From the NCBI GenBank assembly GCA_964546815.1, contig CAZJLR010000004.1, positions 124,001 to 188,000 of the forward strand: a stretch of DNA of 64,000 nt, read 5' to 3'. Under the pieces are notes generated by a model. It saw nothing but the letters and a program-made list of their open reading frames with translations, ran no database searches and had not been told where the DNA came from. Below are positions 33,552 to 43,261 of the stretch, in pieces; position 1 is the stretch's first letter, and the number at the start of each line of letters is the position of its first letter. Source of the DNA: JAIEPM01 sp964546815 (GTDB lineage Bacteria; Cyanobacteriota; Vampirovibrionia; Obscuribacterales; Obscuribacteraceae). Position numbers and translations under genes: made by a program.

Positions 33552-35033
33552 TCAAAGGTCGTTGCCACTATAGGACAACGCCATACTCTTATTGCAGAGT
33601 GGAAAATCAGCAATAAGGTTGTTGCGAATAGCAACCGAAATGGCAGTCCAATTGGTAAAGCTAGGGTCTTTTATGGAATAGCGCATAATCTTGCCGTTAT
33701 CATCAGTGAGAGCCAAGTGAATTAACTCACCCCGGAAAGCTTCAACGATTCCAGCCCCAGCGCTATTGGCCGGCAGATTATCGGGCAACGGCACTGAAAT
33801 ATCGCCCTCAGAACTGTCATCGCAAAGCTCGACAATAGTTGCAAGACTTGACCAGAGTTCTTTAGTACGAACATGTGTTCGAGCAAGTACATTGCCCTGG
33901 AGTTCAAGCGCAGCTTCTTTAAAGATGCCGGGATACTTACCTTGAGCAAAACAGCTACGCGTGTCGTAATTGACTCCGCTGGCCCGAGCAATGACACCCA
34001 CCATACCAAATTCGTTTGCCAGAGACTTAGTCACACGACCCACTTCCATTCTTTCTGCAGCCGGTTGACTCTCTTCGAGAATAGAAAGAACAGGTTTCAG
34101 GTCTTCAATCAAAGCTAATGTGTTTTTGCGAATATCAGCAAAGGACAAACGATTGCGACTTTGCACACCGCCAGGCTTAACAAAAGAGCGCATTATGCGC
34201 GTTCCGCTAACTGCGGTTCCAAGCGCCAGAGCCTGCCCGCGCAAGCGACCGGCAGCCGATGATATACCAAGATAACCTACGTCATGAGCAGCGCCACCTA
34301 TGTCTATTATATGCATTGCGGCGCGCTCAATCTCAAGCGCCATCGTTCTCAAAGTTTGCGCCAGCGGTGGTACTTCAATTTCGAGCAATGACTCGATTGC
34401 AATTGCATGAGCCAGGGCATTGGCAAGCGCAGTGTCGCTCGATGCAGCTTCCGCAACAAAGCGCGCTTTCTTCCAGGGCACTTCAGTCACCCTTTTTTCA
34501 ACACCTCGATGCAACCAACCAAGTTCAAGTTCTAAATTTACGATGATTTCGCCAAGGCAACTAAATCTAAAGTGTCCTGGCTCAATCACGCCGGCGTGAA
34601 TAGGACCTACAGGCAGCTCGAATACACCGTCGCCTTTCACTTCAAGAAACTTGTAATGCTCAGACAAGCGCAAAGCGCCTTGCGGCACCGGAGTCGAAGT
34701 ATTGCGCAAAGGAAAGAAGTCGGGCTTATAAAATGGTGGATGCAAATACATCGGATTCATACGCGGATGTTTTTCGGCTAGTATGCCGAACAAGTCTCTA
34801 TTAGTGCGCTCGAACCAATGAGCCTGTGGAAAACTGGTAGTCAAAGTAGGATAGCTGCTATTTTCGACTGGCGTTTCCCATAATTCGCATTCGCCTGTGG
34901 CAGGTTTCAAGACCAAAAAAAGAAGCTGGTCTCCGTCGATTGAAGTTAATAGACCAAGCCTGCCCTCACTATTCCAGGCACGCAAGGCAGCCTGCAAATT
35001 GGCCATTTCAATTTTTTTCGTTTGCAGCTTCAT
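33552..35033 (-). CDS. HyfG/NuoCD-like large subunit lacking NiFe ligands
   Basis: A 493-residue fusion of a NuoC-like N-terminus (HWFERTNRDLFGILAEKHPR) and a NuoD/HyfG-like domain (LELGWLHRGVEKRV, LLEIEVPPLAQTLRT, SRNRLSFADIRKN). In NiFe hydrogenases four cysteines in two CxxC motifs hold the metal site. Here the first region reads FVAEAASSDTALANA and the C-terminus FPLCNKSMALSYSGND, so the ligand pairs are absent. That matches energy-converting hydrogenase-related (Ehr) complexes, not hydrogenases. No hyp maturation genes are nearby, consistent with this. It overlaps the upstream HyfF-like gene by four bases. Electron donor and reaction are unknown. Confidence 0.88.
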   Translation of the reverse strand: MKLQTKKIEMANLQAALRAWNSEGRLGLLTSIDGDQLLFLVLKPATGECELWETPVENSSYPTLTTSFPQAHWFERTNRDLFGILAEKHPRMNPMYLHPPFYKPDFFPLRNTSTPVPQGALRLSEHYKFLEVKGDGVFELPVGPIHAGVIEPGHFRFSCLGEIIVNLELELGWLHRGVEKRVTEVPWKKARFVAEAASSDTALANALAHAIAIESLLEIEVPPLAQTLRTMALEIERAAMHIIDIGGAAHDVGYLGISSAAGRLRGQALALGTAVSGTRIMRSFVKPGGVQSRNRLSFADIRKNTLALIEDLKPVLSILEESQPAAERMEVGRVTKSLANEFGMVGVIARASGVNYDTRSCFAQGKYPGIFKEAALELQGNVLARTHVRTKELWSSLATIVELCDDSSEGDISVPLPDNLPANSAGAGIVEAFRGELIHLALTDDNGKIMRYSIKDPSFTNWTAISVAIRNNLIADFPLCNKSMALSYSGNDL

Positions 35034-36457
35034 TGCAATGCCCCCAAAAATTCAGGTCGCACGATGAGTCCAAGCGCCAAACAAGCAACTATCAAAACGG
35101 CAGGCACGATGCTTGCCCTTATTGGTTGATAGGCATGAAATTTGGAAAGAGCAGGACCAAACACCACAGCACCAACGTTTGCGCAAATAGCAATAAAACT
35201 AACTGAAATAGCGACTATCAGCAATCCGACAGCAAACCACGACATGGCTTTCATGCTGGCAAGAAGAATGAGCATCTCACTAGTAAATGAGCCAAATGGC
35301 GGAGCCCCTGCCACCGCCAGCGTAGCCAGCACGAGCAATACACCCCATAACGGTGTGGTCTCGATTACACCGTGAATTTTGTTTAGTTTCTTGGTGCCGC
35401 TTGCTTGAATGATATTGCCGGAAAGCAAAAACAAAGAGACTTTGGCGCAGCTATGATTTACTGCCTGCAAGAAAAATAAGCCTGGGCTGCCAATGCCAAT
35501 TGCCACCAGCATTAAGCCGACATTTTCAATACTTGAATAAGCCCACATTCTCTTAAAACTGATTTGACGCACAAGAAAGAAAGCCGCAGCAAGGGTTGTA
35601 ATGACGCCCATCCAAATCATCATTTCGCACATTACTATGCTGTTTTTTGGACTGAACAATTGGGATGTACGCCAGACACCAAACAAAGCGCAATTCAAAA
35701 GTGAACCGGAAAGCATCGCAGACGCAGGAGCCGGAGCCTCAGAGTGAGCGTCAGGCAACCAGTTGTGCAACGGATAAATACCGGCTTTCGTTCCATAACC
35801 AAGTAAACAAAAAATGAAACCCAACCTCAATAGCGGGAAGTTTAGCTCAGCATGGTGCTTAATCAATTCAGAAATGATGAGAGAACCATGCGGAATGGCG
35901 CCATGTTGACTTGAAGCAAAAATGAATGTGGTACCGAGCAATGCAAACGCGATTCCCACGCTGCATATGATCAAATATTTCCAGGTTGCCTCGATGGCAT
36001 TTTTATTGCGGTCGAAATATACAAGTGGTGCTGAGAAAAGTGTTGTGGCTTCAATACTAATCCACAGAAAACCAAAGTTGTCGCAAATAAACACAGAAAT
36101 CATCGCGAGCAAGAATAAACATACTGACGCGTAAAATATTTTGAAATGCAGCGGTTCAACAGGTTTTTCTTCAATTTCTCTATCGAAATAACAGTCAGCC
36201 TGAGTAAGGCACGAGGCAATGACAGTTGTCGTAAGCACGACAAAGCAAGCTGCCAGGCGATCTATTCTAAAAATTTCAGCTAAACCAATTTCAGCTTGCG
36301 CTCCGGTTAATACAGGAAAGAACGCCCAGATCAACGCAGCAAGTTCTACCCAGATCAATGCAGGACACAATACGCGAGTCAGCTTCGGCACAGGATTGAG
36401 CAAGCTAAATACAGCCAGAAATAAAGGAATTACAGCAATCGCAAGAAGTGGAGTCAT
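35030..36457 (-). CDS. hyfF: HyfF/NuoN-like proton-translocating antiporter subunit
   Basis: A 475-residue membrane protein with about 13-14 helices of the MrpD/NuoN antiporter family. It shows the helix-7/8 region FIFCLLGYGTKAGIYPLHNWLPDAHSEAP, with the conserved Lys of LLGYGTKAG, and a second functional Lys near ISFKRMWAYSSIENVGLM. Such subunits move protons or sodium across the membrane, driven by electron transfer in the hydrophilic arm. It overlaps the large-subunit gene by four bases and starts one base after the HyfE-like gene. The symbol reflects homology; the complex is not a true hydrogenase. Confidence 0.88.
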   Translation of the reverse strand: MTPLLAIAVIPLFLAVFSLLNPVPKLTRVLCPALIWVELAALIWAFFPVLTGAQAEIGLAEIFRIDRLAACFVVLTTTVIASCLTQADCYFDREIEEKPVEPLHFKIFYASVCLFLLAMISVFICDNFGFLWISIEATTLFSAPLVYFDRNKNAIEATWKYLIICSVGIAFALLGTTFIFASSQHGAIPHGSLIISELIKHHAELNFPLLRLGFIFCLLGYGTKAGIYPLHNWLPDAHSEAPAPASAMLSGSLLNCALFGVWRTSQLFSPKNSIVMCEMMIWMGVITTLAAAFFLVRQISFKRMWAYSSIENVGLMLVAIGIGSPGLFFLQAVNHSCAKVSLFLLSGNIIQASGTKKLNKIHGVIETTPLWGVLLVLATLAVAGAPPFGSFTSEMLILLASMKAMSWFAVGLLIVAISVSFIAICANVGAVVFGPALSKFHAYQPIRASIVPAVLIVACLALGLIVRPEFLGALQ

Positions 36458-36458
36458 C

Positions 36459-37109
36459 TCAATCCTTTAGCTCGGTCAGCAAGGTAACATCAATATGCTC
36501 AAAGTTTTTCTGGATTCTAAATAGAATCAATCCACAAATCATCACGGCAAGAAGAAGGTCAAGCATGATGCCCATTTCAACAACCATCGGCATCCCGTTA
36601 GTTTGCGTAAGAGTAAATAAGTAAATGCCATTTTCTATGACCAAAAATCCAATAATCTGACTCATTGCCGAACGCCTGGTCAGCATCAAAAGCATGCCTG
36701 AAAGAAGAATAGACAAAGCTGCGGTAGAACCGATTCTAGTGTCACCCTCACCAAGCACAGCAGGGAAGCTTGTGGATAGAAGATAGCTCAGACCGAGTAG
36801 CGCCACTCCGAGAAACATAGCAGTCGATGGAGATATCCAGGCTGCAGTTTCGCTCTTAACGCCAATGCGCACTCTAACCCAGCCCAGGAATATGGGAATG
36901 AACACTGCCTTTAGAAAACAAATAGCCACGCCGACATAAAACAAATGACCTTCTCCGCTAATGCCGCCAATCAGCATTGTCTCAGCCGACAAGAAGAACG
37001 TGTTAATGGCGAAAAATATCAAGTTAGTTCTGATATGCATTGAGCCCAACATCAATACCGCTGTCAAAGCGGCACTTAACGCCAAAATCTCATACATGTT
37101 CATTGACAT
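36459..37109 (-). CDS. hyfE: HyfE-like membrane subunit
   Basis: A 216-residue protein with six to seven helices (ILALSAALTAVLMLGSM, LFYVGVAICFLKAVFIPIFL, ALSILLSGMLLMLTRRSAM). The second half resembles NuoK (QIIGFLVIENGIYLFTL with the buried Glu typical of NuoK and HyfE). HyfE joins the antiporter-like subunits to the HyfC base. It sits in the operon between HyfC- and HyfF-like genes with gaps of one to three bases. It ends in the charged tail QKNFEHIDVTLLTELKD, again typical of HyfE. Confidence 0.87.
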   Translation of the reverse strand: MSMNMYEILALSAALTAVLMLGSMHIRTNLIFFAINTFFLSAETMLIGGISGEGHLFYVGVAICFLKAVFIPIFLGWVRVRIGVKSETAAWISPSTAMFLGVALLGLSYLLSTSFPAVLGEGDTRIGSTAALSILLSGMLLMLTRRSAMSQIIGFLVIENGIYLFTLTQTNGMPMVVEMGIMLDLLLAVMICGLILFRIQKNFEHIDVTLLTELKD

Positions 37110-37112
37110 AGC

Positions 37113-38042
37113 TCAAGACCTCCCTATGGCAATGAATACAGAAACCACCGCCATCACAACGGCATAAGCAATGAATGCAGGTACTTTTGTCCACTGAAGT
37201 TTTACGTTTGTAGCTTCGATGATGGCAATCGATAAAATCATGGTCATCAATGCGACAAAACTGGCTAGAATTTGTATCACAGGGCTGCTAACCCAAAGAG
37301 AAGGAATTGCATGGACGAAACATTCGCCGGCAAGACCGAGCAAAACGATAAGTTTCAGATTGTGCCCGTAGTCGATTAGCATCAAGTTTCTGCCTGAATT
37401 TTCCAAAATCATGGCTTCATGAACCATGGTCAATTCCAGGTGAGTAGTTGGGTCGTCGACTGGCATGCGTGACAGCTCTACAATGCTCGACAAAAACAAT
37501 CCGGTTCCGCAAATTAACCAGAGAGGGGTGTCATACCTCAAAGTCGGATTTGAAAACGAAAAAATCTGGCTCAGGTCTGTCGTGTGTCCAACGCAGGCCA
37601 GAGCAACGCAGCAAAGTACAATGGCCGGTTCTATCAGCACAGCAAGTGTGACTTCACGACTGGCACCAAATCCGGTGAATGCAGACCCGGTATCCAGCGC
37701 CGCCAAAACTGATATTAATCGCATAAAGGCCAGCAAATAAAGAATTAGGAACAAATCGGACCCGTGCACTGCCGGCTTAAGCGTTGTCCATGGGGCAAGG
37801 AAAGCAATGATCAACATAATTGCAAGCTGAATAGCAGGAGCACCGCGAAATATCCAGCTAGTCAAGAAACTTACGACCTCACCTTTTGTCGAAAATTTCA
37901 AAAGGTCTATCAAAGGTTGAAAAATAGGTGCACCACGGCGGTTTTGCAGGCGAGCTTTAGTCTTTCTGATTACGCCGATAGCCAATTGAGGCATCAAAAA
38001 TAAAAAGAGAACAAATAATGTCCACTGCACTGCATGCATCAT
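37113..38042 (-). CDS. hyfC: HyfC/NuoH-like membrane subunit
   Basis: A 309-residue protein with about eight helices, of the NuoH/HyfC family that anchors the hydrophilic arm to the membrane arm. Characteristic parts are KTKARLQNRRGAPIFQPLID near the N-terminus, GSAFTGFGASREVTLAVLIE in the middle, and RMPVDDPTTHLELTMVHEAM with the conserved acidic quinone/proton-channel loop. The start overlaps the end of the HyfB-like gene by four bases, a coupled arrangement. Membrane location and role as base subunit are well established for the family. Confidence 0.92.
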   Translation of the reverse strand: MMHAVQWTLFVLFLFLMPQLAIGVIRKTKARLQNRRGAPIFQPLIDLLKFSTKGEVVSFLTSWIFRGAPAIQLAIMLIIAFLAPWTTLKPAVHGSDLFLILYLLAFMRLISVLAALDTGSAFTGFGASREVTLAVLIEPAIVLCCVALACVGHTTDLSQIFSFSNPTLRYDTPLWLICGTGLFLSSIVELSRMPVDDPTTHLELTMVHEAMILENSGRNLMLIDYGHNLKLIVLLGLAGECFVHAIPSLWVSSPVIQILASFVALMTMILSIAIIEATNVKLQWTKVPAFIAYAVVMAVVSVFIAIGRS

Positions 38043-40036
38043 ATTTCTGTCCCCAACCAGACCAACAATAGAATAGTCACAAACACATAAAGCAAGTGCA
38101 CATGTATGCTGCCGGTTTGCAGAGTCACCATGGTTCTGTTAATTACAGACAATAAATTTATGGTGGGCTTATATAGGTATTGTTCAATTACAGGCACGAG
38201 GAATGTTTCAACTTGAATTGCTTCAGGAAAGTGCCGCCGGTCTTTACCTTCAATCGTGCTAACCACACGATATTGCAGCAAGAGCTTAAACAGAACAGCA
38301 ATTGGTTGTGAAAAACTGGGTCCTGTTTCTTCGGCTCTGGCAGGCAAATCTCCATAACCGCAGTCCCATATTGAGTACTCTCGCAAAGCAGGTTTTTCGC
38401 GATTCAAGAGACCCAAATAAATCAACGCGATTATAGCCAGCCCTGCAATGGCTACCGGCTTCACTGGTAAAAGCGGCAGGACTAACTCTGGCGCAGGGTT
38501 ATGAAGAAAGCTGGCCAAAACCGGCGAAAACACAACACGAGAAAACTCGGACGGAAATAATCCCAGCGCAATACAAATAACTGAAAACGCTATTTGAGGA
38601 ATCAACATGCTGGTCTTAACTTCCCGCGCATTAGCCACAGATTCAGATCGCGAGCGACCCAAGAAAGAGATACCAACAGCTTTTGAAAAACAAGCAATCG
38701 ATAGTGCGCCTACCATCGAAAATATTCCGATGGCAGCAAAAGAAAGCACACGGTCTAACAGCGAATGCGATACAAAAGTCCACTGGAAGAAGCCCTGATA
38801 AAGCAGCCATTTGCTTGCAAAACCATTGAGCGGTGGCATTGCAGTAATTGCAAGAGTCGAAACGAAAAAGGCTACTAAGGTCCAAGGCATCTTCTTCGAC
38901 AAACCACCTAGCACGGCAAGATCTGTCGTGCGGGCTGAAGTTTCGATGGCACCAGCATTCATAAACAATAATGTCTTGAAAATGCTGTGGTTTACGCAAT
39001 GAAGCAAAACCGCAGACAGCGCAATTGCAGCAATATTTTCAAGCTTATTTGCATGAGCCAAAATAGTTAGCCCAAGTGCGGAAAAAATCAAGCCGACATT
39101 TTCGACTGAACTGTATGCAAGCAAGCGTTTCAAATCGCTCTGCACAACGGCAAACAAAATGCCTCTTAGCGCAGAGATAATGCCCAGACCGAGCAGCGTA
39201 TATGCCAGATATACATTACATGGTCCCGACAAGATCAGCAGTCGAATCAAGGCATAAATCACAACCTTGATTTTGACGCCGCTCATCAATGCAGCAACAG
39301 GAGCAGGTGCTTCGGAGTAAACATATGGCATCCAGTCGTGGAAGGGGAACAATCCTGCCTTAATTGCCAATCCTAGAAAAACAAAAATGGAAGGCATCAA
39401 CATTCCATGCAGATCGAGACGCCAATCAGTAAAGCTCCAACTGTTGGTAAGGTAGAAGAACCAGACAAAACCAGCAGTCAAAAATGCGGTTGCAACACGA
39501 GAAATACCAAGATATATCAAAGAAGCATGTCGTGCCTGCCTCTTTTGATGTTGTGACAGCACAAGCGCCGCGGCACTCACCGACATAATTTCAAAAAACA
39601 AAAGGAATGTCATTGCATTTGCACTCAATACAACTTGAGACATCGCCGCAACGAAAGCATATATACACAACCAATAAAGGCCTGGTCGCATCCGACCTTT
39701 AATATGCTCCAAATAACCTGGAGAAAACACCGCAATAGCGCTGGTGCAAACTCCCAGCAAAGCCAAAAATATTGAAGACAAAGCATCAATACGATTTACC
39801 AGTGGGCAAAAAACAATCTCAAGCGGTTTAGCAATAACAAAGCTGAAATTATCAGGCCAAGCTAAGACCACACCGGAAAGCAGCGCAATGCTGCCAAGAA
39901 AGAGGAAAGCTGAATAGATTTTGTTTGAGACTTTGCCTCCGGAAACAAGTGCCGTTAAAGCACCTAACCCCCAGATGATGTATGCAACAAGAAAAATCGT
40001 GAGCGGCATTGCGTGAGTGATTTCGTGACCTGGCAT
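38039..40036 (-). CDS. hyfB: HyfB/NuoL-like proton-translocating antiporter subunit
   Basis: A 665-residue, about 16-helix protein of the NuoL/HyfB antiporter family and first gene of the operon. It has FVFLGLAIKAGLFPFHDWMP (conserved Lys in helix 7), VQSDLKRLLAYSSVENVGLI (helix 8 Lys and His/Asn region) and AITAMPPLNGFASKWLLYQG. A cytoplasmic segment, YSIWDCGYGDLPARAEETGP, precedes the last helix, as in HyfB. It should carry one of the two ion pumps in this complex (the other is the HyfF-like protein). No HyfD is present. A weak ribosome site precedes the ATG. Confidence 0.92.
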   Translation of the reverse strand: MPGHEITHAMPLTIFLVAYIIWGLGALTALVSGGKVSNKIYSAFLFLGSIALLSGVVLAWPDNFSFVIAKPLEIVFCPLVNRIDALSSIFLALLGVCTSAIAVFSPGYLEHIKGRMRPGLYWLCIYAFVAAMSQVVLSANAMTFLLFFEIMSVSAAALVLSQHQKRQARHASLIYLGISRVATAFLTAGFVWFFYLTNSWSFTDWRLDLHGMLMPSIFVFLGLAIKAGLFPFHDWMPYVYSEAPAPVAALMSGVKIKVVIYALIRLLILSGPCNVYLAYTLLGLGIISALRGILFAVVQSDLKRLLAYSSVENVGLIFSALGLTILAHANKLENIAAIALSAVLLHCVNHSIFKTLLFMNAGAIETSARTTDLAVLGGLSKKMPWTLVAFFVSTLAITAMPPLNGFASKWLLYQGFFQWTFVSHSLLDRVLSFAAIGIFSMVGALSIACFSKAVGISFLGRSRSESVANAREVKTSMLIPQIAFSVICIALGLFPSEFSRVVFSPVLASFLHNPAPELVLPLLPVKPVAIAGLAIIALIYLGLLNREKPALREYSIWDCGYGDLPARAEETGPSFSQPIAVLFKLLLQYRVVSTIEGKDRRHFPEAIQVETFLVPVIEQYLYKPTINLLSVINRTMVTLQTGSIHVHLLYVFVTILLLVWLGTEI

Positions 40037-40440
40037 TATTTTTCTTGAAAAGGGGAAACTCTAGACAATAAGTGTAGAGGCTTGCTAGGCTAAATACAGC
40101 TTGGCAACTCAAAAAACGCGTTAGGCCATTCTTTCTGCCTCTCAAAATGAGCTTAGCAAGCAAATGTGACTACCAAGTGACGAGAGATAGCAATGCCTGC
40201 AAAATACAGACAAAATGTTACTCGCCAGCTTGATGAATTATAAGCCCAGTAGAGCTTTCAAGTCCAAGGTAGAGAGCACGAATAAAACTTGTCATTAGAG
40301 GCACAAATGAAACATTGAAGAGCAGCAGGTGCTTTGGCAAAATGCGCATATTTAATCTTCTCACTTTTCTTCTCTCATTCAGAAATCGTCAATTGCGCCA
40401 AGAAGGGGTATATGGACCATATGGGTGGAGAACATTCGAC
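40037..40440. other. Divergent promoter region between Hyf-like operon and TPR gene
   Basis: About 400 bases with no supported gene. The frame from 40315 that extends the TPR protein upstream is rejected because it precedes a clear signal peptide. The region must hold the promoter of the minus-strand Hyf-like operon and that of the plus-strand TPR gene. I see no operator-like repeat that I would defend. Confidence 0.4.
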
Positions 40441-41793
40441 ATGAAAACAAAGCTGAGCACGCTTTTTATCATTTCAGGATTATTTTCAGCATTTAGTTTT
40501 CCACTGCTTTGCCTCGCCGATGGTGCGGCAGGCATGAGTTATTACAAAAACGCAGCTGCAGAAGCTTTGCAAAAGCAAGACTTGGAATCAGCCGAAAAGC
40601 TCATGCTCAAGTTGCGAATGAAAACTCGACTAATGAAAACTGGCACTGCAGAAGCAGCAGATGCATTTGCCAGCCTCGCCGAGCTTTTTGCAGACAAAGG
40701 GCGCAGCGATGACATGAAGTTATGCATTAAAGAGGCAATTCGACTCCGCGAGCAAACAGATGGTCAGGGCAGCGCGGCTGTAATTGCACTGCAAAGTCGC
40801 CTGGCAAAACGATTGCACGAACAAAACAAAAATGCGGAAAGTAGAGACATTCTTGAAGAATGCATACGCCAGGGCAGAACTGCATCAGGACAATACAATC
40901 CCGCACTCGAATCAGTCTTTGCACAAATGGGCATCATGCACGGCGAACGTGGTGAATACAAGAAGGCAAAGGAATACGGTTTACTTGCATATGACCTGTG
41001 CAAAAAGCGTCAAGACTATGAGACAAACAAAGATGCCCCGGAGTACCTACTAAGCCTTTCCTATTACTGCAACGGGCTGGCAGAATTTTCGCAGTCAGAA
41101 CAGTATGCAAGAGAGTCGGCTCGCCTGGCGCAAAAAGTTTACGACCTCAAAGACTTACACCGCGCGATAGACATGAGCAATCTGGCTGTAATTTTAGAGG
41201 CACAAAAAAAGCAAGACGAAGCTCAAACTTTGATAAAGCAATTGTGGAAAGACTATGCTTCGCCCGCTGATGCAGACATGGCCAGTGCCTGTTACACAGT
41301 TGGCTACAGGTTTATTCTGGATGGATATTACAAAGACGCAGAGCCATTTCTTGCAGCGGCAAGCAAAACATTTCTCAAAGTAAGAGGCAGCGACGACACA
41401 CACACAATGGAAGCAATCTGCAACCTTGCACAAGCTCTTGGCTCGCGTAAAGACTTTGCCGGGGCGGAAAAGGCTCTGGCACAGATTTCTTTTGCAAAAA
41501 CAGGCACAACGAAGTTTTCGGGAAATCCACTCTTTAACTGCAACCATGAATTTGCCCGTGTGCGCAAATACTTTTATTCAAAAGGGCAATATCAACTCGC
41601 TCTAAAAGTGGGCATGAAGCAACTCGAGTTTCTCAACTCACCGATTGCATGCAAATCTTGCGCTCATCTTTGCTTAGCCGATTGCTACAAGGAATTGGCG
41701 CAAACTTCCATCGCTTTAGGCGATCAAAAAAATGCTGCCAAATATTCAAACTGCCTGGCTGAAATAAAAGGACCAGCACCTGTAATGAAATAA
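40441..41793 (+). CDS. Secreted TPR-repeat protein
   Basis: The ATG at 40441 opens a Sec signal peptide (LSTLFIISGLFSAFSFPLLC, cleavage near LADGA). About 425 mature residues form repeated helical hairpins of TPR type, with units such as YYKNAAAEALQKQDLESAEK, EYKKAKEYGLLAYDLCKK and YKDAEPFLAAASKTFLKVRG. The Cys-rich end (CKSCAHLCLADCYKEL) may hold a disulfide or metal. Tetratricopeptide/kinesin-light-chain-like arrays bind peptides or partner proteins; here in the periplasm or as a lipoprotein-like form, as a Cys lies near the cleavage site (FPLLCLADG). The partner is unknown. Ends in a hairpin shared with the convergent gene. Confidence 0.82.
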   Translation: MKTKLSTLFIISGLFSAFSFPLLCLADGAAGMSYYKNAAAEALQKQDLESAEKLMLKLRMKTRLMKTGTAEAADAFASLAELFADKGRSDDMKLCIKEAIRLREQTDGQGSAAVIALQSRLAKRLHEQNKNAESRDILEECIRQGRTASGQYNPALESVFAQMGIMHGERGEYKKAKEYGLLAYDLCKKRQDYETNKDAPEYLLSLSYYCNGLAEFSQSEQYARESARLAQKVYDLKDLHRAIDMSNLAVILEAQKKQDEAQTLIKQLWKDYASPADADMASACYTVGYRFILDGYYKDAEPFLAAASKTFLKVRGSDDTHTMEAICNLAQALGSRKDFAGAEKALAQISFAKTGTTKFSGNPLFNCNHEFARVRKYFYSKGQYQLALKVGMKQLEFLNSPIACKSCAHLCLADCYKELAQTSIALGDQKNAAKYSNCLAEIKGPAPVMK

Positions 41794-41794
41794 G

Positions 41795-41819
41795 TGGCTA
41801 CAAATAGCCATTTCTCTTT
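41795..41819 (+). terminator. Hairpin between convergent genes
   Basis: TGGCTA (41795-41800), CAAA loop, TAGCCA (41805-41810), then TTTCTCTTT form a six-pair hairpin with a T-rich end on the plus strand, directly after the TPR gene stop. On the other strand the stem includes the stop codon of the convergent gene and lacks a T run. A weak terminator. Confidence 0.45.
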
Positions 41820-43018
41820 AGCTGATACAGAATTTGCTTATGCATCTTTTTTGTATTGGCGGTTTGCAATCGCTTCAATTCAGCAAGCGCTTTATGTTTT
41901 TCGCCAAGCAAACATAAATCACCAACATAGCTAATTATGTAAAAATCACCAGGGTAAGACAGAGTCTTTTTCGATTCTTTGTATGCGGCTAATGAAGCCG
42001 CTGCATGCTTCCTGATTTCATCTGGATATTTCCGTGTCACATTAAGCAGTTTCTTCTTATTCTGAGACCATTGCCAGATTTGCAATGGACCAGCCCCCAC
42101 CATGACAGCCTGCTCTTCTTCTGTCCAACAATCATGTTCGATTTGATAGTCTTCAATGACGAATTGAGTTTTTCCATTTTTTCGTAAATCTGCAAGACGA
42201 GGGTAATTACCCGACCAGTAATGCGTGTACGAATCAAGCTTTTTTGTTTTTTTGTCGTAGAAATATATTTTGTCAAAACAGACTCGATGATCATTGTGCG
42301 GCTGATTAAGCGACGTATCTATGCGAAGGTCAACCTGCACATCTCCAGTGCCATTCATCGATGCAATGAAAGGACCAGAGAATTGCACCCCTTTAAATGG
42401 TGGCAAGCCGGCGAAAGTAAAATCGCGCTCTAAAGACCCCGAAAGCAATCTATCTTTGCCACGATGAATTTCAAACTCCCAATCCTGGGTGCCGGTTTGA
42501 AGGCTATTCCATTTCAAAAGTGCACTTGTACTGCCAAACTTATTGGCGCGCGAATAAGCAATATCTACTGCGCTTGAGCTCGACACATCTGAGTCATGGC
42601 GGGGTGCACGTTTTTTAAATCGATTCTTTGCAGGGTCAAAATCGTAAACGTAATATCTTGTGTCTGCGTCCCTGGGTAAGGAAACGTTCACAAGAACCAT
42701 CTTCTTACCGTTTTCATTCTCCACAAGAAAGGGACCATTCATACCTCTCATAGGACCGAGAAACTCAGTTTGCACCTTTTTAGAATCAACATACAGTTCC
42801 AGCTTACCTTTGGTGGTATCCAGCACCTGGCCATCAAACATATTTGAGTCAACTGTCAATTTGGCTTTCAAATTTCCCTTAGACGCCGTCGAATTAGTCT
42901 TCATCCGTGGATTTAGCCAATTAGTCTCATAGCCGTCGACAGGATAATAAGCCTGGGCCGCCGGCAGCGTCATGCAGCCAAACAGAAGCAAGCTGAGCAC
43001 TAAAACGTTTCTGGTCAT
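41798..43018 (-). CDS. Secreted hypothetical protein
   Basis: The ATG at 43018 begins the signal peptide (RNVLVLSLLLFGCMTLPAAQ, cleavage before YYPVDG). The 406-residue protein has a mature N-terminus with repeated beta strands (LKAKLTVDSNMFDGQVLDTT, GKKMVLVNVSLPRD), a central part mentioning many Asp/Lys pairs (YFYDKKTKKLDSYTHYWSGN) and a helical C-terminus (HAAASLAAYKESKKTLSYPG, KHKALAELKRLQTANTKKMH). A VCFDKIYFYD...VIEDYQIEHDCW region resembles FG-GAP/integrin-like strands found in secreted proteins, but not enough to name it. Function unknown. Confidence 0.72.
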   Translation of the reverse strand: MTRNVLVLSLLLFGCMTLPAAQAYYPVDGYETNWLNPRMKTNSTASKGNLKAKLTVDSNMFDGQVLDTTKGKLELYVDSKKVQTEFLGPMRGMNGPFLVENENGKKMVLVNVSLPRDADTRYYVYDFDPAKNRFKKRAPRHDSDVSSSSAVDIAYSRANKFGSTSALLKWNSLQTGTQDWEFEIHRGKDRLLSGSLERDFTFAGLPPFKGVQFSGPFIASMNGTGDVQVDLRIDTSLNQPHNDHRVCFDKIYFYDKKTKKLDSYTHYWSGNYPRLADLRKNGKTQFVIEDYQIEHDCWTEEEQAVMVGAGPLQIWQWSQNKKKLLNVTRKYPDEIRKHAAASLAAYKESKKTLSYPGDFYIISYVGDLCLLGEKHKALAELKRLQTANTKKMHKQILYQLKRNGYL

Positions 43019-43261
43019 ATGTAAATCCCGATATAAAGCAAAGCTCTCCACTACTATAGACGCTTAGTACTCAATAAATAGGCGCGTTTTTTCAAGCTAG
43101 CATTTAGAAAGCCGCGCCATGGGGCTTTGCTCTGATAATTCAACGTGACTGACTCATTCTGAGTTAATATATGTACGCAAGTACCGAAGCGCGTTGAAAC
43201 GTAGTTGAACAAAAATACAAGCAGCAAGTCAAAACAACTCGAATGTGGAGCACTCCCCTAG

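Noticed and set aside
32726..40036. Functional NiFe hydrogenase operon (hydrogenase-4)
   Set aside because: The large subunit lacks all four metal-binding cysteines and no maturation genes lie nearby, so hydrogen metabolism is not supported.
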